Below, piece by piece: positions 5,977 to 6,913 of a stretch of DNA of 6,913 nt. This DNA is from a bacterium (GTDB lineage: Bacteria > Spirochaetota > Spirochaetia > JABEVK01). The notes beneath the pieces were generated by a model. That model was not told the DNA's origin and searched no databases. It worked only from the letters and a program-made list of their open reading frames with translations. Position 1 is the first letter of the stretch. Every line of letters starts with the position of its first letter. The position numbers and the translations under genes were made by a program. The stretch spans positions 1 through 6,913 of the forward strand of contig JAJXVP010000147.1 of the NCBI GenBank assembly GCA_021782055.1, read 5' to 3'.

Positions 5977-6810
5977 GTGAAATCCAGGTTGAGGGCTCGC
6001 TTTTGGCGTTCGAGGGTGGTGTTGATCACCGGAAGCAGCCGGGGTATAGGTCTGCAAATGGCCCGTTGTCTTTTGCCGCTGGGAGCCTGCGTGGTCCTCA
6101 CGGCACGCCAAACCGACACCCTGGCCCAAGCCGAAAAGCGGCTCAGGCAAGAATTCCCCGAAGCCCGTCTATCAACCTTCGCGGTTGAGCTGACAAGGCC
6201 TGAGGAGGCCGCACTGCTCGTGGCGCATACACTTGAGACCTGGGGGCGCTTAGACCTCTTGGTTCATAATGCGGGCCTTTCGATGCGCGGATCGGTCGAC
6301 CAGACCCTTCCCGAGGTGGTTCGCCAGGTGGTTGAGGTCAATTTTTTGGCGGCCTATTGGTTAACCCGCGAAGCTGGGGCCGCGCTTCAGGCTTCAGGCG
6401 GGCATGTGGAATTTGTTTCTAGCCAGGCAGGCCTGCGAGGGTTTGCCAACGTCGTTCCCTACTCGGCGGCAAAAATGTCTTTAACCGCGCTGAGTCAGGG
6501 TCTTCGTGCCGAATGGAAAGCCGTAACGACCGGTGTGGCTTATCTGGGGTTTGTTGAAAATGACCCTCAAAAAACGCTTTTGCAAGCTGACGGAACTACC
6601 ACGACCTACCAACGACCCTGGAAGATGAAGCAAGAAGAGGCTGCTCGTTTTGTGTTATGGGCGGCACAGCACAAAAAAAAGAAGGCTATTTCAACGCTTT
6701 CAGGCAAGCTTTTGGCACTTTTTCAAGCTTGGTGTCCGGGTGTTGTGGATTGGGTTGTCAGCCGGGGTGCGGGCTGCTTGCATCAGGTAACCAAAGACAC
6801 AAAAATTTGA
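5977..6810 (+). CDS. Short-chain dehydrogenase/reductase (classical SDR)
   Basis: The 277-residue product is an NAD(P)-dependent oxidoreductase with a Rossmann fold. Seen in order: the dinucleotide motif TGSSRGIG (18-25), Arg44 at the end of the second strand (LTAR), which usually means NADP(H) preference, VHNAG (96-100), the active-site Asn122 in EVNF, Ser149 in VSSQAG, and Tyr162 and Lys166 in YSAAK. All four catalytic residues are present. The C-terminal extension beyond about residue 240 (a hydrophobic LLALFQAWCPGVVDWVVS stretch) resembles the tail of DHRS7B-like or 3-ketosphinganine-reductase-like SDRs acting on lipids at membranes, but the substrate cannot be read from the sequence. Translation begins at GTG 5977, with AAGG 8 bases before it; later GTG codons (residues 14 and 15) would cut the first strand of the fold. 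It is the last gene of the operon, starting 3 bases after purU. Confidence 0.88.
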   Translation: MKSRLRARFWRSRVVLITGSSRGIGLQMARCLLPLGACVVLTARQTDTLAQAEKRLRQEFPEARLSTFAVELTRPEEAALLVAHTLETWGRLDLLVHNAGLSMRGSVDQTLPEVVRQVVEVNFLAAYWLTREAGAALQASGGHVEFVSSQAGLRGFANVVPYSAAKMSLTALSQGLRAEWKAVTTGVAYLGFVENDPQKTLLQADGTTTTYQRPWKMKQEEAARFVLWAAQHKKKKAISTLSGKLLALFQAWCPGVVDWVVSRGAGCLHQVTKDTKI

Positions 6811-6827
6811 CGTCACGTTTGCGTGTT

Positions 6828-6913
6828 GAAATAGACGTAAACCCGTTGAGAATAAGTCACAAAGTCGGTGCGAAATAGACGTAAACTCGGCGTGAATGAA
6901 TCACAAGCTCATT
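6828..6913. repeat. Tandem array of alternating 22-bp units, open at the window edge
   Basis: Four consecutive units start at 6828, 6850, 6872 and 6894, exactly 22 bases apart. Units 1 and 3 share an identical 15-base block (GAAATAGACGTAAAC); units 2 and 4 share GAAT, A at the sixth position and TCACAA. All four share G-A-A at the first three positions, A at 6, C at 9, A-A at 12-13 and C at 17, giving a 44-bp higher-order period. The stretch just before (6806-6827), overlapping the stop of the dehydrogenase gene, keeps GTCAC at the same phase and may be a decayed fifth unit. Unit 4 is cut by the window end. The 22-bp period is not a multiple of three, so this is not a protein repeat. No open reading frame or terminator accounts for it. 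Confidence 0.6.

Noticed and set aside
6828..6913. Beginning of a CRISPR array
   Set aside because: The period is 22/44 bases and adjacent units resemble each other throughout, so there is no division into constant repeats and unique spacers of usual size, and no cas gene is present.

Overview
This is a 6.9 kb piece of a bacterial chromosome of roughly balanced base composition with tightly packed genes. The lineage cannot be fixed from the sequence alone. A DUF4954 left-handed beta-helix protein next to a long class II fructose-bisphosphate aldolase of the type found in treponemes suggests a spirochaete, or possibly a Bacteroidetes- or Fibrobacter-like organism (inference, moderate confidence). 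No phage, insertion sequence, CRISPR array, tRNA or rRNA is visible.

Left part (1-1640). The window opens inside a stomatin/paraslipin-type SPFH gene on the + strand. It converges on a class II aldolase gene on the - strand, and the 52 bases between them hold a strong, symmetric, bidirectional terminator. The aldolase has a clear ribosome binding site and an extended -10 promoter candidate in the 173-base gap behind it. That gap also contains one perfect DnaA-box nonamer.

Middle (1641-3494). A 581-residue DUF4954 protein lies on the - strand upstream of the aldolase. It is divergently oriented from a + strand operon. The 108-base divergent gap carries a near-consensus sigma-70 promoter (TTGACA, 17 bases, TAGAAT) facing right.

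Right part (3495-6810). Five + strand genes follow with very short spacing (31-base gap, 4-base overlap, 10-base gap, 3-base gap), so they are very probably one operon: an exported FMN-binding-domain protein, a six-helix DUF1361 membrane protein, cytidine deaminase, formyltetrahydrofolate deformylase (purU) and a short-chain dehydrogenase. The operon joins a cell-envelope flavoprotein and membrane protein to nucleotide salvage and one-carbon enzymes, with no obvious single pathway.

Right edge (6811-6913). Immediately after the last gene there is a tandem array of imperfect 22-bp units arranged as an alternating A-B-A-B pattern (44-bp higher-order period). It runs off the end of the window and is the least explained element here. 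All other genes belong to recognisable families; DUF4954 and DUF1361 have no established function.
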